Positions 20,375 through 31,668 of a DNA stretch of 61,581 nt are shown here, piece by piece. The stretch covers positions 1-61,581 of the forward strand of contig MNDR01000072.1 of the NCBI GenBank assembly GCA_001915025.1. The letters are read 5' to 3'. Below the pieces are notes generated by a model. It made no database searches. It saw only the letters and a program-made list of their open reading frames with translations, and was not told the DNA's origin. This stretch comes from Gemmatimonadetes bacterium 13_2_20CM_2_65_7. Lineage in GTDB: Bacteria > Gemmatimonadota > Gemmatimonadetes > Gemmatimonadales > GWC2-71-9. A program made the translations under genes and the position numbers. The first letter of the stretch is position 1. Each line of letters begins with the position of its first letter.

Positions 20375-21398
20375 GAGCTTGTAGGAATTGTTGAAAGTGT
20401 CCTTGGGCGTCATGTGGCCCCGGCGACGCCTCCGGATGGTATTGGACGGCAAAAATCGGGTATTCCCGGTGCCGAATACCTTCGACCGTTCTGTCGTTGA
20501 GGTTAAGGTGCGTGACCTCAAGCGACTTCGCGCCCGGCACTCCTGACGTCTCCCCGCGGACTGCAAAGCCGTGGTTCTGGGACGTGATAAGTACTTGCCC
20601 AGTCGCGAGATCACGTACTGGATGATTGCCGCCGCGATGGCCATAGGGCAGCTTGACCGTTTCTCCACCCAACGCGAGACCCATCAGTTGATGGCCGAGG
20701 CAGATCCCAAAGATCGGTAGTGTCCCGTCAGACAAATCACGAATTGTTGCGATTGCGTATCCCACGGCCGCCGGATCGCCGGGACCGTTGGATAGAAAGA
20801 CGCCGTCCGGGTTGAGGCCGCGGACGGCAGCTGCGGTTGTCGCCGCGGGCACCACCGTCACACGACATCCGTGCTTGACAAACAGTCTCAGGATGTTGCG
20901 CTTCATGCCGAAATCGAACGCGACGACGTGATGTGCCGCGTCGGTCGGACCGTCCGTGTACGCGCTGGGAATCGTTGCCGCGCTCGCCAAATCGAGACCG
21001 TTCATCGAGGGCGATGCCGCCAGGGCTTTCGTGACCTCGTCGGTTGGCTTCTCGCCCAACGCCAGCACTCCGCGCATCGCGCCGCGCGAGCGGATGTAGC
21101 GTGTGAGCTGTCGCGTATCGACATCGGCGATGAGCGGCACTTTCGCGCCCGCGAGCCACTCGAGCAGCGGGCCGGTGGCGCGCCAATTGGATGGCGTGCC
21201 CGACAGCTCGCGCACGACCACGCCGGCGACGCGCGGGCGATCCGATTCGACGTCTTCCGGATTGATCCCATAGTTCCCGATCATCGGCGCCGTCATCACA
21301 ACGATTTGGCCGAGATACGAGGGGTCGGTAAAGACCTCCTGATAGCCGCTCAGGTTCGTGGTGAAAACGACTTCGGCGTAGGCTTGCTCGAACGGCAA
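20361..21398 (-). CDS. carA: carbamoyl-phosphate synthase small chain
   Basis: The glutaminase subunit that feeds ammonia to CarB for arginine and pyrimidine synthesis. The class-I amidotransferase triad is seen in [16 protein letters not shown] (Cys) and [11 protein letters not shown] (His, Glu), with the oxyanion strand [10 protein letters not shown]. The 345-residue reading starts at a TTG, but homologous N-terminal sequence ([14 protein letters not shown]) continues in frame upstream to about 21450 with no ATG, GTG or TTG before a stop inside secG. The true start is therefore uncertain; an ATC at 21470 is the only near-start. carB is not in the window. Confidence 0.9.
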   Translation of the reverse strand: MPFEQAYAEVVFTTNLSGYQEVFTDPSYLGQIVVMTAPMIGNYGINPEDVESDRPRVAGVVVRELSGTPSNWRATGPLLEWLAGAKVPLIADVDTRQLTRYIRSRGAMRGVLALGEKPTDEVTKALAASPSMNGLDLASAATIPSAYTDGPTDAAHHVVAFDFGMKRNILRLFVKHGCRVTVVPAATTAAAVRGLNPDGVFLSNGPGDPAAVGYAIATIRDLSDGTLPIFGICLGHQLMGLALGGETVKLPYGHRGGNHPVRDLATGQVLITSQNHGFAVRGETSGVPGAKSLEVTHLNLNDRTVEGIRHREYPIFAVQYHPEASPGPHDAQGHFQQFLQALDTK

Positions 21399-21456
21399 TG
21401 GCGCGGTTCCAGGGAACCAGGCGCCGTCCTCTAAGAGGACGTAAGCGGGTGTGGAC

Positions 21457-21843
21457 TTACGGTCGACGATTGGTCGGGGGCTTGGCCGCTGGTGGCGCGG
21501 GTGGAGGCGTTGGCGTGGGCTGCGTTTCGATGGGCAGCGGCGTCTGCTGAACCGGCGCGGGGGCTTGCTGGCCCGCCCCCTGTTGGCCCTGGAGAACGGA
21601 GCGGACCTGCGTGCCCCCTGATGACATGAACGTCAGCATAAGCGCGAGGAACAGAAAGATGCCGGCGGTCCACCACGTCACTTTGGTGAGCAACGTGGTC
21701 GCCTGGCGACCGCCCATGATCGTTTCGGTGCCCGCGCCGCCACCCAACGTGGCGAGTCCGCCTCCCTGCCCCGCCTGCAAGAGCACCGCGGTGGCGAGGA
21801 TGAGGGAGTCGAGGATCAGGATGGCGACGAAGAACGTGTACAT
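21457..21843 (-). CDS. secG: protein-export membrane protein SecG
   Basis: A 128-residue subunit of the SecYEG translocon with two membrane helices (about 1-22 and 52-74) and the conserved loop [16 protein letters not shown]. The C-terminus is an unusually long Pro/Ala/Gln-rich tail (about 85-128). I chose ATG 21843, giving [17 protein letters not shown], rather than a longer reading that would overlap tpiA. The stop lies within the conserved 5' part of carA. Confidence 0.9.
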   Translation of the reverse strand: MYTFFVAILILDSLILATAVLLQAGQGGGLATLGGGAGTETIMGGRQATTLLTKVTWWTAGIFLFLALMLTFMSSGGTQVRSVLQGQQGAGQQAPAPVQQTPLPIETQPTPTPPPAPPAAKPPTNRRP

Positions 21844-21859
21844 GCGCCGCGCAAGATAC

Positions 21860-22596
21860 CTAGGTTGCGGCGGTGCGCACAAGCTCGGCCCAGATTTTCG
21901 GATCGAGTGACGCGCCGCCGACGAGAACGCCGTCGAGCTCCCGCTCCGCGAGAAGCTGAGAGGCGTTTTTCACGTTGACGCTGCCGCCGTACAGAATTCG
22001 TGTTTCACCGGCCTGCCGGTCGTTGAGCCAGCCGCGGATCGCCTGATGCACTAGGGCCGCGTCCTGTGGTGTCGCGTTACGACCAGTTCCGATTGCCCAG
22101 ACCGGCTCATACGCGACAGTCGCCTGGACTTCTACGCGAGCTCCGAACGCCGCTTCCAGCTGTCGTGTGACGACGGTGAGCGTTTCTCCGGCATCGCGCT
22201 GTGCAAGTGTCTCACCAACGCACAGCACAGGATGAAGACCCGCGCGGACCGCAGCCGCGAGTTTTTTGCCCGTTTGCTCGTAGGTCTCGCCGAATACGTG
22301 CCGGCGCTCGGAGTGACCGATCAGCGTGGCACGCGCACCCGCCTGCGCGGCCAAGGGACCGGAGATCGCGCCTGTGTACGCCCCTTTGGGTTCCCAATAG
22401 ATGTCCTGGGCGCCGGCCAGCAGATCGGGGCGCTTCGCGACGATGGTGGCGACAGCCTCGAGTGAAACAGCGGGGGGGAAAAACCAGACCTGCCGGTCCG
22501 GTCGTTCGGAGTACTGCCCCAGAAATGTCGACAGATAGGTCCGAGCTTCTTGGGGACCGATGTGCATCTTCCAATTCGCCGCGAAGAGGAGCGCTC

Positions 22597-22600
<4 letters not shown>
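21860..22600 (-). CDS. tpiA: triose-phosphate isomerase
   Basis: A 246-residue TIM barrel interconverting glyceraldehyde-3-phosphate and dihydroxyacetone phosphate. Lys in AANWKMH, His in LIGHSERRHVFGE and the catalytic Glu in AYEPVWAIGTG are all present, as is the phosphate-binding YGGSVN. It starts at a GTG overlapping the pgk stop (GTGA), so the gapA-pgk-tpiA block is coupled. Confidence 0.96.
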
Positions 22601-25516
<2,916 letters not shown>

Positions 25517-25524
<8 letters not shown>

Positions 25525-26341
25525 GCAGCGCGCGGTTGACGGCGGCTCGCATGACTTGCACCGGTGCGTCGTTGCCCGGGAAGAAGCGGGCAAACGCTGC
25601 GGCTCCTTGCTGCACGAGCATCTCCCGTCCGTCCTGAGCCTCGATGCCGCGTTCGCGCAGCGCGTGTACCCAACGCGTCTCCTTCGGTGCGTATACGAGA
25701 TCGAGTGCCTTGCTGACGCCGGGAATGTGATTGACGTCTATCGGCAGCGAATCGTGGCCGGCCAGTCCCACCGGCGTGGCGTTGATCGCCACGTCGATCT
25801 CGACCGCGCCGGCGGCGACCTCGACATCGGCACCGATCGTTCTCCCCCAGGCGGCGAAGTCCCTGGCGCGGTCCGCATTGCGGGACCGGACCCACAGGCT
25901 GGCGCCACGGTCAGCTGCCGTCACCGCGACTGCGTGCGCGGAGCCGCCGGTTCCGACCACGAGCCACCGGCCGCCCTTGCGCGCCACCCCCAAGTGGTCC
26001 AACGCCGCCGACACACCGAACACGTCCGTGTTGTCCCCGACCAGTCCGCCGTCTTCTGTCCAGAACGTATTGCACGCGCCCACGCGGGCGCAGACATCCG
26101 TTTTGCGCATCACGGATCGTTCGACCGCTTCTTTGTGGGGAACGGTTACGTTGCCGGCGCCGCCTGTGGCCGCTTGCATGGCGAGAACGTCGGAGAGCGA
26201 GTCGGCGGAAACGCGCAGCGCGAGGTAGACCGCATCGATCCCCAGCGCGCGGCAGGCGGCGTTGTGCATCACGGGAGAAAGGGAATGGGCCACCGGATCG
26301 CCGATGACCGCGAGGAGGCGCGTCTTAGCGCTGATCTCCAC
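25517..26341 (-). CDS. aroE: shikimate dehydrogenase
   Basis: A 274-residue NADP-dependent enzyme reducing 3-dehydroshikimate in aromatic amino acid synthesis. It has VIGDPVAHSLSPVMHNAA near the N-terminus, the catalytic Lys in GNVTVPHKEAV, the NADP motif VVGTGGSAHAVA, and INATPVGL. The start is the GTG at 26341, which overlaps the phosphatase gene by 17 bases; a longer reading would overlap it far more. Confidence 0.92.
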
Positions 26342-26795
26342 GCTTACTTTCGGCGGCGAGCCGTTCCGCGACGGCGGCCGCGAGGGCTTCGAGCTCCTGG
26401 CAAGTGTCGCGGTACACTTCGAGGTCTCCACCGAAGGGGTCACTCACTTCGTCGCCACCGCGACCGACATACTCGCCGAGGACGAACACGCGTCCCTCGC
26501 CGCCCAACTCGTCGACGCGCGCGCGATGGTGCCGCGCCATCGTCAGAATCAAGTCGGCCTGTTCGACGAGCTCCCGGGTGAGCAGCCGCGCGCGGTGACC
26601 GGAGAGGTCGAGCCCCCGCTCGAGCCCTACGAGGTACGCGCCTTCGGAAGCGGGCGCGCCATCCCAGGCACCCGTTCCCGCGGAAGTGACGTTCACGTCG
26701 AGCCCTCGCTCCTTGAGCGCGCGTTCGAGCAACGCGGCGGCGAGCGGGCTGCGGCAGATGTTGCCGGTGCAGACAAAGAGGACGTGCTGGGTCAT
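26325..26795 (-). CDS. low-molecular-weight protein tyrosine (or arginine) phosphatase
   Basis: A 156-residue phosphatase with the P-loop VLFVCTGNICRSPLAA (C-x5-R-S) at the N-terminus and the general acid Asp in SDPFGGDLEVY. The start ATG overlaps the tsaC stop (ATGA). Its position directly after tsaC resembles the Firmicute arrangement with arginine phosphatase YwlE, so arginine-phosphatase activity is possible; the sequence alone does not separate the two. Confidence 0.88.
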   Translation of the reverse strand: MTQHVLFVCTGNICRSPLAAALLERALKERGLDVNVTSAGTGAWDGAPASEGAYLVGLERGLDLSGHRARLLTRELVEQADLILTMARHHRARVDELGGEGRVFVLGEYVGRGGDEVSDPFGGDLEVYRDTCQELEALAAAVAERLAAESKRGDQR

Positions 26796-27445
26796 GGAGC
26801 GAGGCGACCGACGGCTCGGCGCAGCTCGCTGAGACTGAGCGTTCCCTCGCGCACGATCTGGGCCTCCGGTCGCGTGCAATCAACCACGGTAGATGGCGGC
26901 CGGTTCCCCAGGACCCCGCCGTCGAGTACGAGCAGCTTTCCCGACTGCACGGCGGGCGCGAAGTCGCGCGCGATTGCGACGGCACCCGGGCCGGGTGGTT
27001 GACCGGGAAGATTGGCGGAGGTCGAGGTCAGCGGAGCGCCGAGAGCTGCGATCAGACTCGCGATCGCCTGATGCGAGGTCCAACGCACGGCGATGCCGCC
27101 GTCCGGCCCGCGCAACAGATCCGGCAGCTGTCCGGAGCCGCCCGGCAGGACGAGCGTGAGCGGTCCGGGCCAGAAGGCGCGGGCCAGGGCGTCCGCCGAA
27201 GCATTGAACGCGAGGCCGTGTGCCTCAGCCATGCCGCGATCGCTGATGAGCAGGAGAAACGGTTTGCCCGCGGACCGCCCCTTCAACGCCGCGAGCGCCG
27301 CCACGTCGGCCGGCAATGCGCGCGAGCCGAAGCCGTAGACCGTCTCGGTCGGATACGCGAGCAAGCCAGCCGCGTTGAGATGCTTGACCACGCGTGGAAT
27401 CGCCGCGGCGACCTCCGCGGCTGACTGAAATGGCAGCGGCTTCAC
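26792..27445 (-). CDS. tsaC: threonylcarbamoyl-AMP synthase (YrdC/Sua5 domain)
   Basis: A 217-residue YrdC-fold protein making threonylcarbamoyl-AMP for the t6A37 modification of ANN-decoding tRNAs. Recognisable are AYPTETVYGFG, LKGRSAGKPF, ARAFWPGPLTLVLP and TSTSANLPG. It lacks the extra C-terminal Sua5 domain. GTG start at 27445 overlaps the ispD stop (GTGA). Confidence 0.92.
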   Translation of the reverse strand: MKPLPFQSAAEVAAAIPRVVKHLNAAGLLAYPTETVYGFGSRALPADVAALAALKGRSAGKPFLLLISDRGMAEAHGLAFNASADALARAFWPGPLTLVLPGGSGQLPDLLRGPDGGIAVRWTSHQAIASLIAALGAPLTSTSANLPGQPPGPGAVAIARDFAPAVQSGKLLVLDGGVLGNRPPSTVVDCTRPEAQIVREGTLSLSELRRAVGRLAP

Positions 27446-28179
27446 CGGAGCTCACGGGCGAGCGCCTCGGCGATCCGGAAATCGTCGGCCGTCGTGATCT
27501 TGACGTTGTACGGCGAATCGGGAATCAACTCTACGGGGAAGCCCGCCCGCTCACACACTTCGGCGTCATCGCTCGGTGCTCCCCCCCCTCCGTTCTGCGT
27601 CGAGTCCGCGAGCTGCGCATAGGCATCGTCGAGCATCTGTCGGGGGAAGCCTTGCGGTGTCTGCGCGCGCCAGATGCGCTCGCGGTCAATGGTGCGCGCA
27701 ATGCGCGGCGTCGGCCGGTGGCTGCCCTGCCCCACTTCCTTGAGCGTGTCGGAAGCTGGAACGGCTGCCACAGCGCCGACGCCCGCGCGTGCCCGCGCGA
27801 TCACGGCGTCGATGGTGCCGCGACTCACAAAAGGGCGGGCGGCGTCGTGCACGAGGACGACGCTCGTCTCGGATCGGAGTGCCTGGAGTCCGGCACGCAC
27901 GGAGTCCACGCGCTGCGCACCGCCCGCAATGAGTCCGAGCCGGTCGCCGCGGAGTTTGGCGAGCCACTCCGGTGGCCGATCGGCATAGCCGGGAGGGAGG
28001 ACGACAATGACCTGCCGCACTTCCGGATGTGACGTGAAGGGACGCAACGCGCGGAGCAGCATCGGAACGCCGAGGATCGGACGAAACTGCTTCGCCTCGC
28101 CGGGTCCCGCCCGGACGCCAGCGCCCGCCGCCACCACGACGACTCCAACGTCAGGCGGCGAGGCGCCGGGTGAGCTCAC
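27442..28179 (-). CDS. ispD: 2-C-methyl-D-erythritol 4-phosphate cytidylyltransferase
   Basis: A 245-residue enzyme of the MEP isoprenoid pathway. It has the nucleotide-binding VVVVAAGAGVRAGPGEAKQF (with GPGEAKQF where GxxxPKQF is usual), LVHDAARPFVS, RAQTPQGFPRQML, and the C-terminal NVKITTADDF. The GTG start overlaps the end of radA by 29 bases and is the only suitable start. ispF, often adjacent, is not here. Confidence 0.93.
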   Translation of the reverse strand: MSSPGASPPDVGVVVVAAGAGVRAGPGEAKQFRPILGVPMLLRALRPFTSHPEVRQVIVVLPPGYADRPPEWLAKLRGDRLGLIAGGAQRVDSVRAGLQALRSETSVVLVHDAARPFVSRGTIDAVIARARAGVGAVAAVPASDTLKEVGQGSHRPTPRIARTIDRERIWRAQTPQGFPRQMLDDAYAQLADSTQNGGGGAPSDDAEVCERAGFPVELIPDSPYNVKITTADDFRIAEALARELR

Positions 28180-29503
28180 TGATTCCCTCCAGCCCTATGA
28201 CCTCGAGATCGCTGGTCGTCCGCTGCGAGCGGGCCGACAAGAACACCCGGCGGAACCCCTGCCGCGCCGCTTCGACGAGTCGCCGTTCGACACCGGCGAC
28301 GGGGCGGATTTCGCCGCCAAGGCCTACCTCGCCGAGGAACAAGGCATCGGCCGGGACGGGGCGATCGTGGACGGTGGAGACAAGGGCGGCAAGGACGGCT
28401 AGGTCCGTTGAGGGCTCAACCAGTCGCACACCACCGGTGACATTCACAAAAACGTCCAGGCTTCCGAACGGCAGGCCGGCGCGGCGCTCGAGGACCGCGA
28501 GCAGTAGCGCGAGCCGGCGGTGATCGAGGCCGGTCGCGACGCGCTGCGGCGTTCCGAAACCGGCTTTCGATGCGAGCGCCTGGATCTCCACGAGCATCGG
28601 CCGGGTCCCTTCCATCAATGCCGTGATCGCCGAGCCGGACGCGCCCGTCGAGCGCCCGGCCAAAAACGCGGCGGCGGGGTTTGCGACCGGCTCGAGTCCC
28701 GCGCCGGTCATGCGAAACACACCAATCTCATCGACCGAGCCGAAGCGGTTCTTCACCGCGCGCAGGATCCGGTGATCGAGCGTGGTTTCTCCCTCGAAGT
28801 AGAGCACGGTGTCGACGATGTGCTCGAGCGTCTTCGGTCCCGCAATACCCCCGCCTTTGGTGACGTGCCCGACGAGCAGTACTGCCGGCCCCGATTCCTT
28901 GGCGAACCGCATCAGCCGGGCGGCGCACTCGCGCACCTGGCCGACATTGCCGGGAGCGCCCTCGAGCTCTTCAGTGTAAGTCGTCTGCACCGAGTCGAGG
29001 AGGACGACGCTCGCGTTCAGTTGCGCGGCATGATGCAAAATGGATTCGAGGCGCGTCTCGCCGACGACGTGGATGCGGCCGGCATCTTCCTGCAAGCGAT
29101 CGGCGCGCAGGCGCAACTGATCCGGCGACTCCTCGCCTGAGACATACAGCGTCACAACGCCCTGGCTCTCAAGCCGCGCGGCGCATTGCATGAGGAGCGT
29201 AGACTTGCCAATGCCGGGCTCGCCCCCCACCAGGACGACGGATCCGGGGACGATTCCGCCGCCGAGGACGAAGTCGAATTCGGCGAGACCGGTCTTCCAA
29301 CGCGTCACCGACTCGCTCTTCAGGTCGGTTAAGCGGATCGGCGGTTTGGCGGTTGGAAGACTTCTAACCGCCGAACCGCTCAACCGCCCAACCGGCTCTT
29401 CGATCAAGGAGTTCCAGGCACCGCACGTATCACACTTTCCACCCCATTTCGGCTGGTCCGCGCCGCATTCGGTGCACCGAAAAACCGAATGGGCCTTAGA
29501 CAC
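28151..29503 (-). CDS. radA: DNA repair protein RadA (Sms)
   Basis: A 450-residue branch-migration ATPase acting in recombination repair. Order: zinc finger CTECGADQPKWGGKCDTC (residues 10-27), a linker, the RecA-like core with Walker A GGEPGIGKSTLLMQ, the KNRFG motif (VKNRFGSVDEIG), and the Lon-like C-terminal domain (about 290-450). The linker residues about 37-62 are encoded by a GGCGGTT-type palindromic repeat. GTG 29503 overlaps the dnaB stop region by eight bases. Confidence 0.95.
   Translation of the reverse strand: MSKAHSVFRCTECGADQPKWGGKCDTCGAWNSLIEEPVGRLSGSAVRSLPTAKPPIRLTDLKSESVTRWKTGLAEFDFVLGGGIVPGSVVLVGGEPGIGKSTLLMQCAARLESQGVVTLYVSGEESPDQLRLRADRLQEDAGRIHVVGETRLESILHHAAQLNASVVLLDSVQTTYTEELEGAPGNVGQVRECAARLMRFAKESGPAVLLVGHVTKGGGIAGPKTLEHIVDTVLYFEGETTLDHRILRAVKNRFGSVDEIGVFRMTGAGLEPVANPAAAFLAGRSTGASGSAITALMEGTRPMLVEIQALASKAGFGTPQRVATGLDHRRLALLLAVLERRAGLPFGSLDVFVNVTGGVRLVEPSTDLAVLAALVSTVHDRPVPADALFLGEVGLGGEIRPVAGVERRLVEAARQGFRRVFLSARSQRTTSDLEVIGLEGISELTRRLAA
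29327..29395. repeat. GGCGGTTN palindromic element, copy 2 (inside radA linker)
   Basis: A near-perfect hairpin centred at 29360/29361: the 20 bases on each side pair at 17 positions, with arms made of GCGGTTTGGCGGTTG on the left and AACCGCCGAACCGC on the right, continuing outward in further octamers. It is in frame within radA and encodes a stretch of the linker between the zinc finger and the ATPase core. Confidence 0.8.
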
Positions 29504-30905
29504 GGCCGGCCTCGACCGGCGCCTCGCGCGCCGTGTAGTTGTCGAAGCGCGTGTATTCCTTCTTGAAGTGCAGCTTCACGGTGCCGGTGGGGCCGTTGCG
29601 CTGTTTGCCGACGATCACCTCCGCGATGCCCTCGATGCTCTCGTTCGTCTTGGGATCGACCGGGCCGTCGTAGAACTCCTGTCTATAGATGAAGCAGACG
29701 ACGTCCGCGTCCTGCTCGATTGCCCCGGACTCGCGCAGGTCGGAGAGCTGTGGCCGCCGGTGCTCCCCTCCTCGCTGTTCGGGCGCGCGCGAGAGCTGCG
29801 AGATCGCGACGACGGGCACGTCGAGCTCCTTGGCGAGCGCCTTGAGGGAGCGGGAGATGTACGAGATCTCCTGCTGCCGGTTCTCGACGTCGCCAGGCCC
29901 TTGCATCAATTGCAGGTAGTCCACGATCACGAGCGCAATGTCGTGCTCGGCCTTCAACCGGCGTGCCTTCGAGCGCATGGCCAGCGGCGTGAGCGCCGCG
30001 GAGTCGTCAATCCAGATGGGCGCCGTCCCCAACAGTCCCGCGGCACGCGCGAGCTTCGGGTAATCGTCGTCGCGGAGCTGGCCGCGCCGCAGCCGCTGCG
30101 CATCGACCAGTCCCTCCGAGCAGAGCAGCCGCTGCACGAGCTGATCCTTCGACATTTCGAGCGAAAAGAAGGCGACCCCGGTGTTGTGCTCGATCGCGGC
30201 GTGCTGCACGATGTTCAGCGCCAGCGCGGTCTTTCCCATGGATGGACGCGCCGCGATGATGACGAGATCGGCGCGCTGGAAGCCAGCCGTGTAGCGATCC
30301 AGATCGACGAATCCGCTTGGGACCCCAGTCAACGCACCGGCGCCCGATTGGAGCTGCTCGATCCGCTCCATCGTCGGCCAGATCAGCTCCTTGATCCGAA
30401 TGAACTCCTCGGTGCGCCGGAATTGCGCCACCTGAAAGACACGGTGCTCCGCGTTGTCGAGCACTTCGCCGGCGGTACCGTGTCCCTCGTAGATGTCCTG
30501 GATGATGCCGGTGGCCGCCTCGACGAGCCGGCGCAGCACCGCCTTGTCGCGCACGATCCTGGCGTGATAGTCGATGTTGGCGGCGGTGGGGACGACGTCG
30601 ATGAGCGCCGCGATGTATTCCATCCCCCCGGCGCGGTCCAGGTCGCCGCGGCGCGACAGCTCATCGCGCAAGGTCACGGGATCGATGACGTCGCCACGCT
30701 CGGTCAGCGACAGCATCGAGCGGAACAGGAGGCGATGCGCTTCCCGGTAGAACATCGTGTCGTCCAGGACTTCAGCGGCTTTGAGCGCTGCGTCCTGGTC
30801 GAGCAGCATGGCGCCGAGGACGGCTTGCTCGGCTTCATTACTCCATGGGGTCTGCCGACCCGCGAACTCAGTCGTCGAGGAGGCGAGCGGCGATACGGAC
30901 GTCAT
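29496..30905 (-). CDS. dnaB: replicative DNA helicase
   Basis: A 469-residue hexameric helicase that unwinds the replication fork. The N-terminal domain (about 18-120, EAEQAVLGAMLLD) precedes the RecA-like core with Walker A ARPSMGKTALALN, SLEMSKDQLVQRLL, Walker B IVDYLQLM and the downstream SQLSRAPEQR and LSDLRESGAIEQDADVV. No intein is present. The ATG at 30905 overlaps the UDG gene end by 38 bases. Confidence 0.96.
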   Translation of the reverse strand: MTSVSPLASSTTEFAGRQTPWSNEAEQAVLGAMLLDQDAALKAAEVLDDTMFYREAHRLLFRSMLSLTERGDVIDPVTLRDELSRRGDLDRAGGMEYIAALIDVVPTAANIDYHARIVRDKAVLRRLVEAATGIIQDIYEGHGTAGEVLDNAEHRVFQVAQFRRTEEFIRIKELIWPTMERIEQLQSGAGALTGVPSGFVDLDRYTAGFQRADLVIIAARPSMGKTALALNIVQHAAIEHNTGVAFFSLEMSKDQLVQRLLCSEGLVDAQRLRRGQLRDDDYPKLARAAGLLGTAPIWIDDSAALTPLAMRSKARRLKAEHDIALVIVDYLQLMQGPGDVENRQQEISYISRSLKALAKELDVPVVAISQLSRAPEQRGGEHRRPQLSDLRESGAIEQDADVVCFIYRQEFYDGPVDPKTNESIEGIAEVIVGKQRNGPTGTVKLHFKKEYTRFDNYTAREAPVEAGRV

Positions 30906-31668
30906 CCCAGGTTGGTCTCTTCCAATGAGGGTTACGCAGCAAGGCAGCCGGGTGATAGGTCACCACGACCGGGATGCCGCGGAAACGATGGATCTGATTG
31001 CGGAGCGATCCTAACGACTGTTTGGTGCTGAGGAGCGACTGCGCTGCCGTCCCCCCCATCGCCAGAATCACCTTCGGCTTCACCAGCTCGATCTGGCGAT
31101 AGAGGAAAGGCAGGCAGGCCGCGATCTCGTCGTACTGCGGGAGCCGATTCTCGGGCGGCCGGCACTTCACGATGTTGCAGATGAAGACCTGGTCGCGCGG
31201 CAGCTGGATCGCCTCGAGAATCTTGGTGAGCAGCTCGCCTGCCCGACCCACGAAGGGGCGGCCGGTTTCGTCTTCGGTGCGTCCGGGGCCTTCCCCAATG
31301 ACGACGAGGCGCGCTGTGGCGGACCCTTCGCCGGGAACCGTGTTGGTACGTCCCTCGCACAGCTTGCACTTCTGACAGTCCGCGATGAGAGTCGCAACGT
31401 CGGCGAGTGTCGCTGCCCGTTGGATGGGATCGGCGGCGAAGAGATCAGCTGACGGTGGATCGAAAGAGATCCCCGAAGGAAGAGGATCGGGTTGCATTGG
31501 AGATGCGGTCGTCGGGACACGGGAAACGGGAAACGAGACGGGGGGAGCCTCCACGTTTCCCGTATCCCGTTTCTCGTTTCCCGGCTTGTCGGTGAGAATC
31601 ACCGAATCCCCACCGAGTAGCCGCTGCTGTTTCAGATATTCAATTGCCAGAGCCCGGCCGTCAGTCAA
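30868..31668 (-). CDS. uracil-DNA glycosylase, family 4/5-type with iron-sulfur cluster
   Basis: A 266-residue base-excision repair enzyme removing uracil from DNA. The catalytic domain (about 90-266) has CQKCKLCEGRTNTVPGEG (cluster Cys), VIGEGPGRTEDETGRPFVG, NIVKCRPPENR (cluster Cys), and the HPAALLRNP motif. The first 90 residues are a low-complexity linker; residues about 28-52 come from a CGGGAAA-type palindromic repeat. TTG start overlaps the coaBC stop (TTGA). The N-terminal extension resembles that of bacterial family 4 enzymes that fuse a helical leader. Confidence 0.92.
   Translation of the reverse strand: MTDGRALAIEYLKQQRLLGGDSVILTDKPGNEKRDTGNVEAPPVSFPVSRVPTTASPMQPDPLPSGISFDPPSADLFAADPIQRAATLADVATLIADCQKCKLCEGRTNTVPGEGSATARLVVIGEGPGRTEDETGRPFVGRAGELLTKILEAIQLPRDQVFICNIVKCRPPENRLPQYDEIAACLPFLYRQIELVKPKVILAMGGTAAQSLLSTKQSLGSLRNQIHRFRGIPVVVTYHPAALLRNPHWKRPTWDDVRIAARLLDD
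31513..31583. repeat. CGGGAAA heptamer palindromic element (inside UDG linker)
   Basis: Left arm 31513-31545 repeats CGGGAAA-type heptamers (ACGGGAAACGGGAAACGAG); right arm 31554-31583 is the reverse-complement series (CGTTTCCCGTATCCCGTTT). The arms pair over roughly 28 bases with few mismatches. It lies wholly inside the UDG reading frame, between the start and the catalytic domain. It differs in sequence and unit length from the GGCGGTT family. Confidence 0.78.
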
